Of a DNA stretch of 64,000 bases, positions 8,536 to 16,324 are shown piece by piece. Position 1 is the stretch's first letter. Every line of letters starts with the position of its first letter. Position numbers and translations under genes: made by a program. The notes under the pieces are model-generated. The model was not told where the DNA came from. It was given only the letters and a program-made list of their open reading frames with translations, and searched no databases. Origin of the DNA: Nonomuraea typhae (lineage in GTDB: Bacteria; Actinomycetota; Actinomycetes; Streptosporangiales; Streptosporangiaceae); assembly GCF_009760925.1 (NCBI RefSeq), contig NZ_VRLV01000001.1, forward strand, positions 1,302,001 to 1,366,000. The letters run 5' to 3'.

Positions 8536-10083
8536 ATGCTTAACCGGATCCTGGCCCTGGCAGCGGCCGCGACGCTCGTCGCGGGGTGCGGCGCGCTGCC
8601 CCAGCAACAGCAAGCGCAGCCCCGGCAATCGGCCGAACCCCCGGCGACCAGCGCGCCCCCTTCCACGGATCCGGCGACCCCCAGCCCCGCCCAGGACACC
8701 CGCGAGGCCCTCGCGGAGACCCGCAGCACCCTCACCCCGGACCTCAAGATCGAGGTGGTCGGCCTCAACCGGGTCAAGGGCAAGCATCTGGTGGTCCAGA
8801 TCCGCCTCACGAACACCGGCGCGGACAAGGACCTCCCCTGGACGGGCGAGATGGGCGACGAGACCCGCAAGCTCGGCGAGATCAGGTGGGCCTCCGGCAT
8901 CGGCGTGCTCGACGAGCAGGCCCGGACCTGGATCCTGCCGTACAAGCCCGCGGGCGGCCCCTGCCTGTGCTCCGACGAGAAGCGCGACGACCTCGGCTAC
9001 TTCATCAAGCCCGGCGCCTCGATCTCCCTCTACGCCGTCATGCCCGCCCCCAGCGGCAACCAGCAGACCGCGACCGTCGTCACCCCGCCGGCCCCGCCCA
9101 TGCTCGACGTCCCCGTCAGCGACGACCCGCCGCGGGGCGAGTTCCCCGATCCCGGCGCCGAGCCCGTCACCCCGCTCGTCCACCGTGTCGTCCTGCCGTC
9201 GGAGTCGATCGACAGGACCGAGGAGACCGCGGACGACGGCAAGGACCTCCAGGTGAACCTGTCCTCCGACGTGCTGTTCGCCGTGGACAAGGCCGTGCTC
9301 ACCCCGCGGGCCAAGGCCGTGCTCAGCCGTACCGCCGAGCTCATCGACGCCTCGCCCGCGACCGGCGTCAAGGTCGAGGGCCACGCCGACTCCTCCGGCA
9401 ACGACGCCATCAACGACCCGCTGTCCGCGCGCCGCGCCCAGGCCGTGAAGGCCGCGCTCGCCCCGCTGCTGACGCGCGACGGCGTCGCCTTCCAGACCAA
9501 GGGGTACGGCTCGCGCCGCCCCCTGTACGGCAACGACACGGAGGAGGGCAAGCGGCGCAACCGGCGGGTCACGGTGACCTTCACCAAGCCGCAGGCCGCC
9601 GCGCAGCCGTCCCCCGCCGAGGACGTCGTCTCCACCGTGGGCCCGGACGGCGACCTGACGGGCAGCGCCAAGGCCGGCGGCCAGCCCTTCGCCATGGAGG
9701 TCACCGGCCTGCGCCGGCTGCCGGGCGGGCTCGGCCTGCTCACCTACACGATCGCCAACGAGGGCACGGCCGAGGCATGGTACAACGACCTGCACAACGG
9801 GCAGGACTGGCAGTCCTACAAGTACCAGTCCGCCAGTGCCGTCGTCCTCACCGACCAGGGCGCCCGCCGCCGGTACCTGCCCGGCCGCATCGAGGTCCAG
9901 ACCGGTGACGACCCGGGATCGTACTGCGCCTGCAGCGGCGTCTCCGGGGTACGGCTGGGCGCCGAGAAGTTCGCGCCGGGCCAGAAGCGGGAGTTCTGGG
10001 GGCTGTTCGCGCTGCCGGAGCAGGCCAGGGCGCTGCAGGTCGAGATCGCCGGATTCCGTGAGCTGGAGGTCCCGGTCCGATAG
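8536..10083 (+). CDS. OmpA-like domain lipoprotein
   Basis: Exported lipoprotein of 515 residues. The signal peptide MLNRILALAAAATLVAGC ends in a lipobox (LVAGC, lipidated Cys 18) and is followed by a Pro/Ser/Gln-rich linker. An OmpA-type peptidoglycan-binding domain lies at about residues 235-355 (LSSDVLFAVDKAVLTPRA, KVEGHADSSG, RRNRRVTVTF). Similar Ig-like segments flank it on both sides (about 60-180 and 375-510), each with a Cys-x-Cys pair near its end (GPCLCSD, SYCACSG), so the outer domains look like an internal duplication. No Shine-Dalgarno sequence precedes the ATG; CACAAT at 8523-8528 could be a -10 box for a nearly leaderless transcript. Function beyond cell-wall attachment is unknown. 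Confidence 0.85.
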   Translation: MLNRILALAAAATLVAGCGALPQQQQAQPRQSAEPPATSAPPSTDPATPSPAQDTREALAETRSTLTPDLKIEVVGLNRVKGKHLVVQIRLTNTGADKDLPWTGEMGDETRKLGEIRWASGIGVLDEQARTWILPYKPAGGPCLCSDEKRDDLGYFIKPGASISLYAVMPAPSGNQQTATVVTPPAPPMLDVPVSDDPPRGEFPDPGAEPVTPLVHRVVLPSESIDRTEETADDGKDLQVNLSSDVLFAVDKAVLTPRAKAVLSRTAELIDASPATGVKVEGHADSSGNDAINDPLSARRAQAVKAALAPLLTRDGVAFQTKGYGSRRPLYGNDTEEGKRRNRRVTVTFTKPQAAAQPSPAEDVVSTVGPDGDLTGSAKAGGQPFAMEVTGLRRLPGGLGLLTYTIANEGTAEAWYNDLHNGQDWQSYKYQSASAVVLTDQGARRRYLPGRIEVQTGDDPGSYCACSGVSGVRLGAEKFAPGQKREFWGLFALPEQARALQVEIAGFRELEVPVR

Positions 10084-10086
10084 CGG

Positions 10087-10440
10087 TCACAGGATCGAGC
10101 GGACCGCGTCCTCGGTCCGGCCGACCACCGCGTGCCCGTCGTCGGCGGTGATGATCGGCCGCTGGATGAGGATCGGGTGGGCGGCCAGCGCCTCGATCCA
10201 CCGCTCGCGGCTGCCCGGGTCGCGTGGCCACCCGGACAGCCCGAGCTCCCCGGCCGCGCTCTCGCCGGTGCGCGTGATGTCCCAGGGCTCCAGGCCCAGG
10301 CGGGAGAGCACCTCGCGGATCTCCGCCGCGGACGGCGGGTCCTCCAGATACCGGCGCACGGTGTACTCGGCCTTCTCCGCGTCCAGCAGGGACAACGCCG
10401 AACGGCACTTCGAGCAGGCCGGGTTGATCCAGATCTCCAT
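10087..10440 (-). CDS. ArsC/Spx-family thioredoxin-fold protein (arsenate reductase-like)
   Basis: A 117-residue protein of the ArsC family. The N-terminus MEIWINPACSKCRSALSLLD carries the catalytic-type Cys in NPxCSK, and the central HPILIQRPII is the conserved ArsC substrate segment. The ATG at 10440 has GGAGG 9 bases upstream, so I do not use the longer frame that extends to 10503 into the peroxidase gene. It follows the DyP peroxidase gene on the same strand. With no arsB or arsR nearby, a role in a general thiol/redox or metal response is as likely as arsenate resistance. Confidence 0.85.
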   Translation of the reverse strand: MEIWINPACSKCRSALSLLDAEKAEYTVRRYLEDPPSAAEIREVLSRLGLEPWDITRTGESAAGELGLSGWPRDPGSRERWIEALAAHPILIQRPIITADDGHAVVGRTEDAVRSIL

Positions 10441-10483
10441 GCCGGGTTCCTCCCCGCGGCGAACGGGGAGGAACCCCTCGGGG

Positions 10484-11683
10484 TCAGGCCAGAAGGCCGT
10501 CACCCACCCAGCCGCCCTCGCGGCAGCCCGGCGGGATGTAGAAGACCGCCGAGCCGATGGGCGTGGTCCACTGGTTGAGCAGGTCCGCCTCGGCCAGGCG
10601 CCGCTGCACCGGGGTGAACTGCCGCTCCACGTCCGCCTGGTACGAGGCGAACAACAGCCCCGTGTCCCCGTCGTCGTAGTTGTACACGCGGCGGAACATC
10701 CGCGAGCCCGGATCCTCCACCCGGGCCCGGCGGATGTGCGCGTACTCCGCGATGATCGGGAATCCGATGGCGTTGAGCTTGGCGAAGTCCGCCTCGTCGT
10801 GCTCGGCCCGCCCGGTCAGCGGGGCCCCGTCGTCCAGCCGCCGGCCCACCGTGAACTCCTTGGCGACGCGGTCGGCCGCGTCCCAGCTGTCCATGAGCAT
10901 GCGGATGCGCCGCAGGACCAGCATGGTGCCGCCGGCCAGCGGGCCGTCGCCGATCCACACCGCCCGGTCGAAGTCCGGGGTGCCGGGCCGGGGGTTGACC
11001 GTCCCGTCGAGCTGCCCCATGAGGTTGCGCTGGGTCAGGCCCGGCTTCTGCGCCGCCTGCCTGAACCCCCGCTGCACCCATCGGACCTCGGCGAACGTCT
11101 TGGCGTCCTTGAGCGTCATGCGCAGCGCGTGGGCCAGCGTGACCGGGTCCTCACAGCAGATCTGCAGCAGCAGGTCGCCGCCGGACCACCGCTCCTCCAG
11201 CCGGTCCACGGAGAACCGCGGCAGCTGGGCGGGCCCGCCCTCGATCCTCGCCTTCGTGAACAGCCCGGGCCCGAACCCGAACGTGATCGTCAGCCTGGCG
11301 GGCAGCGCGGCCAGTTCGGGCTCGGTGTCGGCCAGCGCGCCGCGGCCCGAGGTGAGCCGCCGCGCGTCGTCGGTGAGGATCCGCATGAGCCGCCCCAGCG
11401 CCTCCTTGCCGACGCCCTTGCGCAGGTCGAGCCCGGCGAAGGCGGCGTGCGCCTGCGGCCGCGTGGCCACGCCCGCCTGGTGCGCGCCGTGGAACGGCTC
11501 GACGGCCGCGCCCTGTGCCGGCTCGGAAGGCGGCGGGGTGTCGCCGGCCCGCGCCGGGCGGCTGTCCACGACGCCGGCGACCGCCAGGCCCGCGCCCCCG
11601 GCCAGGCCCGCCGCGCCTCCCGCCAGGAGGCCCCGGCGGGAGATGCCGTGGGAGGCGCCGCGGGAGATGCCGCGCTCACTCAT
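10484..11683 (-). CDS. Tat-exported DyP-type heme peroxidase
   Basis: Dye-decolorizing peroxidase of 399 residues, exported folded. The twin-arginine signal SRRGLLAGGAAGLAGG is near residue 15. The catalytic GxxDG-type motif appears as GQLDGTVNP with the distal Asp. Later come the conserved AHIRRA (proximal heme His region) and LLFASYQADVERQFTPVQ. It overlaps the PCuAC chaperone gene by 8 bases, so the two are co-translated. In Streptomyces lividans a Tat-exported DyP (DtpA) and a PCuAC-type chaperone act together in copper trafficking, so a copper-linked role is plausible. EfeB-like iron extraction is the alternative, but no efeU or efeO is nearby. Confidence 0.92.
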   Translation of the reverse strand: MSERGISRGASHGISRRGLLAGGAAGLAGGAGLAVAGVVDSRPARAGDTPPPSEPAQGAAVEPFHGAHQAGVATRPQAHAAFAGLDLRKGVGKEALGRLMRILTDDARRLTSGRGALADTEPELAALPARLTITFGFGPGLFTKARIEGGPAQLPRFSVDRLEERWSGGDLLLQICCEDPVTLAHALRMTLKDAKTFAEVRWVQRGFRQAAQKPGLTQRNLMGQLDGTVNPRPGTPDFDRAVWIGDGPLAGGTMLVLRRIRMLMDSWDAADRVAKEFTVGRRLDDGAPLTGRAEHDEADFAKLNAIGFPIIAEYAHIRRARVEDPGSRMFRRVYNYDDGDTGLLFASYQADVERQFTPVQRRLAEADLLNQWTTPIGSAVFYIPPGCREGGWVGDGLLA

Positions 11684-12203
11684 GGCCGGGCTGGTACTTC
11701 TCGTTGGCGCCGGCGAAGTCCTTGCCCACGGCCTTGAACTCCATGGTGGCGCCGTCCTTGAACGTGAGCGTGAAGCCCACCTCCGCGCCCGGCTGCACCG
11801 GCGTCTTGACGTCCATGAGCATGATGTGGTCGCCGCCCGGCTTGAGCTCCAGCTTGCCGCCCGCCGGGATCGTGAAGCCGCCCTCCTTGGGGCGCATCGT
11901 CATCTGGGTGCCCTCGCCGACGGTCTCGTGGAGCTCGACCCGGGGCGCGCCGGTGGAGGTGGCGGAGACGACGGTGAGGTCGGCGGCCGTCGGGTTGGCC
12001 AGGGTCCCGAAGGCCGCGGTCATGCCGCTCTTGGTCGTCTTCACCCACGGGTCGGTGATGGTCAGCGCCGTCGCGCCGCCGCTCGGGGCGGCTTCGGCGG
12101 CCTGCTTGGCCGGCGCGGCGGACGAGGTGGCGGCCTGCTGACCGCCGCAGGCGGCGAGCGTGGCGACGGCCGCGGCCGCGAGAAGGGCATGGCGAATACG
12201 CAT
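11676..12203 (-). CDS. PCuAC-domain copper chaperone lipoprotein
   Basis: Extracytoplasmic copper(I) carrier, 175 residues. The signal peptide MRIRHALLAAAAVATLAAC ends in a lipobox (LAAC), followed by a short Ala/Ser linker. The PCuAC domain begins at ITDPWVKTT. The expected H-M-x-H-x-M copper ligands are visible in VELHETVGEGTQMTM and GGDHIMLMD. I start at the ATG at 12203, which opens the signal peptide directly; an upstream ATG at 12263 would put 20 odd residues in front. It overlaps the DyP gene. These chaperones usually serve cytochrome oxidase or copper oxidases. Confidence 0.92.
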   Translation of the reverse strand: MRIRHALLAAAAVATLAACGGQQAATSSAAPAKQAAEAAPSGGATALTITDPWVKTTKSGMTAAFGTLANPTAADLTVVSATSTGAPRVELHETVGEGTQMTMRPKEGGFTIPAGGKLELKPGGDHIMLMDVKTPVQPGAEVGFTLTFKDGATMEFKAVGKDFAGANEKYQPGHE

Positions 12204-12282
12204 GATGGGTCTCTCTTCCAAAGTTCCTGAAATTTCGGGCATGCCGGTGAAGCTCGGGATCATGCGAGCTTCGGGGGATGGA

Positions 12283-12846
12283 TCAGACAGGAAGGAAGAG
12301 AGGCGGTCCCCGCAGGGAGACGCTGTGCTCGAGGACGGCCGAGCGCACCAGGGCCGGCTCCGCGTGCCGCACCGGCGCGGGACTCGTCACCACGGGTACG
12401 GCCGGCGGCAGGCTGAGCCGGACCAGCACGCGGCGGAACAGCCCCCACAGGGCCGCCTCGCCCCGCGCCAGCCACACCGACGTCAGCCCGATCGCCCAGC
12501 CGTGCATGATCAACATGCCCAGCCCCGGGACCAGCCCGGAATGCGCGTGCGCCACCGCCACGGCCGCCGTCACCGGCGCCGCCTCGTGCGCCAGCGAGAA
12601 CATCACGTGCAGGAGGGCCTGCAGCAGGGTCAGCAGCACGAGGATGCCGCCGAGCGAGCGTTCGCGCCCGGTCACCGGCAGCGCCGCCAGCAGCGACACC
12701 CCGAAGGCGGCCAGTGCGCCGGGCAGCGCCACCGTGCCGCCGCCGGCCAGGTGCGCCCCCATGCCGAGCACCGCGCAGACCGCGGCGAACACCACGGCGC
12801 GGGCAAGGCGGAACGGCAGGGAAGCAGGCATGGCGTCCGCCATCAT
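12283..12846 (-). CDS. Multi-pass membrane protein of copper/metal locus (paralogue of 39420-39959)
   Basis: A 187-residue membrane protein of no named family. About four or five hydrophobic helices occupy residues 12-130, with a polar C-terminal tail. Histidines and methionines cluster in the membrane part: GMGAHLAGGG, LLHVMFSLAHEA, VAHAHSGLVPGLGMLIMHGW. That pattern is compatible with metal binding. It has a clear paralogue at 39420-39959, sharing the AH-GGGT, GRERS, ALLH, GML..H and WLARGE blocks and the RGPP end; both copies sit next to a periplasmic copper-protein gene. It probably heads the operon continuing to PCuAC and DyP. Confidence 0.8.
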   Translation of the reverse strand: MMADAMPASLPFRLARAVVFAAVCAVLGMGAHLAGGGTVALPGALAAFGVSLLAALPVTGRERSLGGILVLLTLLQALLHVMFSLAHEAAPVTAAVAVAHAHSGLVPGLGMLIMHGWAIGLTSVWLARGEAALWGLFRRVLVRLSLPPAVPVVTSPAPVRHAEPALVRSAVLEHSVSLRGPPLFLPV

Positions 12847-12900
12847 CCCATCACCGCCGCGCGCCCGCGAACCCGCCCTGCGCCGATCAAGGGCGGCCGG

Positions 12901-13461
12901 TCAGCGGCCGCCGGGCTGGGAGCCCTTCTTCTTGCCGGGCTCGCGGGGCTTCACGGTGCGGGTCTTGGTCGGCTTCGGCCTGGTCGGGCTGGGCGCGGCG
13001 GTGGGAGCGGGGCCGGTGGGCGGCAGGGTGACGGGCGGAGGTTCGGCGGTGGCCTCGGCGCCCGGGCCGATGGGGGAGACGGCGGAGGGCGACGTCGTGC
13101 CGGGCTTGGCCGGTCCGTGGCTGGGGCGGCCGCTCTGGCGCACGGGCTGGGGCGTGCGCGCGGGCGGCTGGCCGTTGATGTGGCGGGGCGGACGGGTACG
13201 GGCCGTCGCGGTCGGCTGAGGGGCCGGGTGCGGGGAGTGGGCCGAGGGGCGGGGAGTGGACGAGCGGCTCGCCTCCGCCTGGGCGGTCTTCGACGGGCCG
13301 GGCGCGCCGGGCGCCGACGCGCCGGGCCAGCCCACGATGCTCAGCGAGGCGCCGCCCAGCGCGGAGCCGGCCAGCACGGCCGCCAAGGCCAGCAGCAGCA
13401 CCCCTCCCAAGATCGCACCGACCGTCAGAGCCCGGTTCGCGCGAGGACGCGTCTCGTTCAC
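12901..13461 (-). CDS. Single-pass membrane protein with Pro/Ser/Thr-rich exterior
   Basis: A 186-residue hypothetical protein. After a short basic N-terminus (MNETRPRANR) one strong hydrophobic helix spans residues 12-36 (LTVGAILGGVLLLALAAVLAG). The remainder is low-complexity Pro/Ala/Thr/Ser with many basic residues, ending in KKKGSQPGGR. This is a membrane anchor with a disordered external stalk, perhaps wall-spanning. No catalytic domain is visible. The start is the GTG at 13461. It lies 54 bases upstream of the copper-locus membrane gene on the same strand, but I see no functional tie. Confidence 0.65.
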   Translation of the reverse strand: MNETRPRANRALTVGAILGGVLLLALAAVLAGSALGGASLSIVGWPGASAPGAPGPSKTAQAEASRSSTPRPSAHSPHPAPQPTATARTRPPRHINGQPPARTPQPVRQSGRPSHGPAKPGTTSPSAVSPIGPGAEATAEPPPVTLPPTGPAPTAAPSPTRPKPTKTRTVKPREPGKKKGSQPGGR

Positions 13462-13647
13462 AGCCGCCGATGCTAGTCACTATTTTGGGCAAAGTGCACC
13501 AATGGCTCACAGCGGGTTGTGATCCACGGCTGGCATGCTGAGAGACCGGCGCGGGCCGGACGTGGTGCGGACAGGCCCGGCCCGCGCTCATCGCGCCACC
13601 TGGCCCCGGGTGTGGCATGCGCCGCGGGTGGCGTGAGAAGCTCCATC

Positions 13648-13686
13648 GGGTACGGCAGGCGGTCAGCCGTGACGCCTGCCGTACCC
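13648..13686. terminator. Strong hairpin terminator after the DUF2470 gene
   Basis: Arms at 13648-13661 and 13673-13686 form a perfect 14-bp stem (GGGTACGGCAGGCG and its complement) with an 11-base loop. It begins 15 bases beyond the DUF2470 stop codon. There is no U-tract, as is common in high-GC actinomycetes. Confidence 0.75.
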
Positions 13687-13700
13687 CACGAGGTGAAGGG

Positions 13701-14402
13701 TCAGCACGCGCAGATGAGGCCGCGCAGCGCGGTCTCCAGGCAGGTGCCGCTGCGCGCCGGCACCGGCCAGGGGAAGCGCACGAGCATGTCGTCCGCCCGC
13801 ACCGTGGCCCCGTAGCGGTCCAGTTCCCACAGCCATGCCTCGCCGACCGGGGTGCCGAGGTGGGTGGACACCGCCCCGCGCAACTGCGCCCGGTGGGCCT
13901 CGTTCAGGTGGGCCAGCACCCGCTCGGCGTCCTCGGCCAGCGGGTCGGGCTCGGCCTCCAGGTATTCGTCGGCGTCCAGCACCCCGGAGTCCTGCCCGGT
14001 CAGGTAGACGACCTGGGCGACGTCCATGCGCAGCAGCCGGGGCGCGCCGGGCTCGCCGTACCGCTCCAGGGCCTTGAACAGGTCTTCGTCGGCGCAGTGG
14101 GTGGCGACCGCGACGGCGGCGGCGCGCGCCTCCTCCTCCGGTACGGCCAGCGCCCAGCCCTGCACCTCGACCAGCCCCCGGGGGTGCTCGACCTCGCCCA
14201 GCACGCGGGTGGCGGTGAGGTTCACCGCGACGACCGCGTCGCCGTCGAGTCCGTGCAGGCGCTCGCCCGGCTTGACCAGGAGGACCGGGCGGCCCTGGTC
14301 GTCCACGCCGCCGCGGGCCGGGGAGGGGACGCCGTCGAGGGTGAGCCGGGCGATGCCGGCGCCGGCGGCGAGGGTCCGGACACGTTCCGCGATCGGCGGC
14401 AT
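13701..14402 (-). CDS. DUF2470-domain protein, probable heme/iron-linked flavin-split-barrel protein
   Basis: A 233-residue protein. The N-terminal 130 residues look like the split-barrel fold of the heme-utilisation/pyridoxamine-oxidase-like family (GRPVLLVKPGERLHGLDGDAVVAVNL). The C-terminal part is the DUF2470 domain (EDAERVLAHLNEAHRAQL), typical of heme-degrading HugZ/HutZ-like proteins. A near-consensus DtxR/IdeR iron box lies 28 bases upstream of its ATG, so it should be induced by iron starvation. A role in heme-iron use is therefore favoured; the exact reaction is unknown. Confidence 0.85.
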   Translation of the reverse strand: MPPIAERVRTLAAGAGIARLTLDGVPSPARGGVDDQGRPVLLVKPGERLHGLDGDAVVAVNLTATRVLGEVEHPRGLVEVQGWALAVPEEEARAAAVAVATHCADEDLFKALERYGEPGAPRLLRMDVAQVVYLTGQDSGVLDADEYLEAEPDPLAEDAERVLAHLNEAHRAQLRGAVSTHLGTPVGEAWLWELDRYGATVRADDMLVRFPWPVPARSGTCLETALRGLICAC

Positions 14403-14429
14403 GGGGTCTCCTTGAGTTCACATCTTGTA

Positions 14430-14448
14430 GTAGGTTAGCCTTGCCTAA
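14430..14448. promoter_or_regulatory. Iron box (DtxR/IdeR/DmdR operator)
   Basis: On the minus strand the 19-mer TTAGGCAAGGCTAACCTAC matches the actinobacterial iron-box consensus TTAGGTTAGGCTAACCTAA at 16 of 19 positions. A second, weaker TTACCTAAC stretch follows at 14456-14464. It lies between the divergent DUF2470 and rpsD-like genes, so it could act on either promoter. Confidence 0.8.
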
Positions 14449-14479
14449 GTAAGCATTACCTAACCACATTGAGGTGAAC

Positions 14480-15094
14480 ATGCGCTACACCGGGCCGAAG
14501 GTACGGCTGTCCCGCCGGGCAGGCGTCCCTCTGACCAGGAAGGCCGTGCGGTACTTCGAGGCGCGGCCGTACCCGCCCGGCGAGCACGGCAGGAAGACCA
14601 GCCGCCGCAACACCGGCGACTACGGCATGCGGCTGATGGAGAAGCAGAAGCTGCGCTGGTACTACGACGTGTCCGAGCGGCAGCTGCGCCGCTACTGGGA
14701 CCTCGCGGTGCGCAAGGAGGGCGCCTCGGGCACCGAGCTCGTGTCCATTCTGGAGAGCCGCCTGGCCTCCCTCGTGCTGCGGTCCGGGCTCGCCCCCTCG
14801 ATCTACGCCGCCCGGCAGTACGTCGCCCACGGCCACATCACCGTGGACGGCCGCAAGGTCGACATCCCGAGCTACCTCGTCAAGCCCGGCCAGGTCGTCG
14901 CCGTGCGCGAGAAGTCGCGCAAGATGCAGCCGTTCGTGGCCGCCGCCGAGGGCATCTACGCCGACGAGCGCACCGCGGGCTACCTGTCGGTCGAACTGCC
15001 CGAGCTGCGCTTCACGCTGGTGAGCAAGCCCGAGCGCGAGCAGATCGCCATCCCCGTGGACGAGCAGCTCGTCGTGGAGTTCTATTCTCGGTAG
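14480..15094 (+). CDS. rpsD: 30S ribosomal protein S4 (rpsD-like, possibly a second copy)
   Basis: Primary 16S rRNA-binding protein of the small subunit, 204 residues, full length. The N-terminus MRYTGPKVRLSRRAGVPLT and the S4 RNA-binding domain (LESRLASLVLRSGLAPSIYAARQYVAHGHITVDGRKVD) are intact, and it ends with the conserved VEFYSR. It contains no cysteine at all. It is not in a ribosomal operon: it is alone, divergent from an iron-boxed gene. That setting suggests an alternative S4 copy, but one window cannot show whether another rpsD exists. A GTG two codons upstream overlaps the GAGG site, so the ATG at 14480 is preferred. Confidence 0.92.
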   Translation: MRYTGPKVRLSRRAGVPLTRKAVRYFEARPYPPGEHGRKTSRRNTGDYGMRLMEKQKLRWYYDVSERQLRRYWDLAVRKEGASGTELVSILESRLASLVLRSGLAPSIYAARQYVAHGHITVDGRKVDIPSYLVKPGQVVAVREKSRKMQPFVAAAEGIYADERTAGYLSVELPELRFTLVSKPEREQIAIPVDEQLVVEFYSR

Positions 15095-15096
15095 GC

Positions 15097-16320
15097 GTGA
15101 CTGAAACGGGTGGAACTGGGACAGAACCGGCGGACCGCCACGCGAGCTGGCTCGAGCTCTTCTTCGATCTGGTCGTCGTCGTGGCGGTGGCCCAGCTGGC
15201 GCACCGCCTGCTCCACCCGGCATGGTCGGACGTGGCGCTGTTCGTCATGCTCTACTACGCGGTGTGGAGCATCTGGACCTCCTTCACGCTCTACGCCAAC
15301 GTCCGCGCGGACAAGACCCGGGTGCGCCTGATGCTCGTCGGGATGTTCGGCATCGCGGTGATGGCCGCCGCCGCGCCCGACGTGGCGCACAACATCCCGG
15401 GTGTCGGCGTCCACGACGACTGGTTCGCCGCCGCCTACATCGTCTGCCGCCTCAGCGCCTCCCGCGCGATCCAGCGGTCGGGCGCGGTCATGACCGCCTG
15501 GCCGGCCGCCCAGCTCGGAGTCGGCCTGTCCCCCTGGATCGCCTCCTTCTGGGCCGAGCCGCCCGCGACCTACTGGATGTGGGCGATCGGCATCCTGCTC
15601 GACCTCGCCTTCACCCTGCGCCAGTCCGTCAGCCCCGGCCGGATGCTGCAGGAGTTCCAGGCCCAGGCCGAACGCCTCAACGCCCGGCTCCGGCGGCACG
15701 CCGCCAGGGGAGGGCCGGCGCGCGTGGTGCCCACGCCCCACGACGCCGTCCTGCACCCCGCCCACCTGGGCGAGCGCCTCGGGCTGTTCGTCATCATCGT
15801 GCTCGGCGAGGCCGTCATGCAGATCGTCGTCGAGGGCTCCGGCCAGGACTGGGGCACGCCGCTGCGCCTCGCCGCGGCGTGCGCCTTCGCGCTGGTCGTC
15901 TGCCTGTGGTGGCTCACCCTGCAGTACGGCCTCAGCGCCGTCCCGGAGGCCGCCGAGCGGGGCCTGCACCCCGCGGTGGCGCTGCCCGCCCACTTCGTCA
16001 TGACCGCCGGGCTCGTCGCCGCCGCGGCCGGGCTCGGCGCCGTCGTCGGCGAACCGGACGCGCACCTGCACACGGGCATCCGCTGGGTGCTCTGCGCCGG
16101 GCTGGCGGTGTACTTCGCCGCCTCGGCGGTCATCGGCGCCGCCACCGGGGCCCGCCGGCTGTGGTTGTGGGGCTGGGCGCTGCCCGCCACGCTCGTCCCC
16201 GTCCTGCTGGGACTGCTGGGCGGGCCGCTGCCGGCCTGGGCCGTGGTCGCCGTGCTCCTGGCCGGGGCGCTGTGGCGGGTGACCTACCGGCCACCCGCCC
16301 CGGCCGCCGCCCCGGCCTGA
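15097..16320 (+). CDS. Low-temperature-requirement A (LtrA) family membrane protein
   Basis: A 407-residue protein with about ten hydrophobic helices. The N-terminal ASWLELFFDLVVVVAVAQLAH is the LtrA signature, and HLGERLGLFVIIVLGEAVMQIV is the second conserved block. The family was named from a Listeria locus needed for growth in the cold; its molecular function is not established. It starts at GTG 15097, two bases after the rpsD-like stop, so the two are probably cotranscribed. Confidence 0.9.
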   Translation: MTETGGTGTEPADRHASWLELFFDLVVVVAVAQLAHRLLHPAWSDVALFVMLYYAVWSIWTSFTLYANVRADKTRVRLMLVGMFGIAVMAAAAPDVAHNIPGVGVHDDWFAAAYIVCRLSASRAIQRSGAVMTAWPAAQLGVGLSPWIASFWAEPPATYWMWAIGILLDLAFTLRQSVSPGRMLQEFQAQAERLNARLRRHAARGGPARVVPTPHDAVLHPAHLGERLGLFVIIVLGEAVMQIVVEGSGQDWGTPLRLAAACAFALVVCLWWLTLQYGLSAVPEAAERGLHPAVALPAHFVMTAGLVAAAAGLGAVVGEPDAHLHTGIRWVLCAGLAVYFAASAVIGAATGARRLWLWGWALPATLVPVLLGLLGGPLPAWAVVAVLLAGALWRVTYRPPAPAAAPA

Positions 16321-16324
16321 GACC

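Noticed and set aside
12887..13618. A 243-codon minus-strand ORF overlapping the Pro-rich membrane protein gene
   Set aside because: The other frame has a clean start, one transmembrane helix and a coherent Pro/Thr tail; this one is Arg/Pro/His noise.
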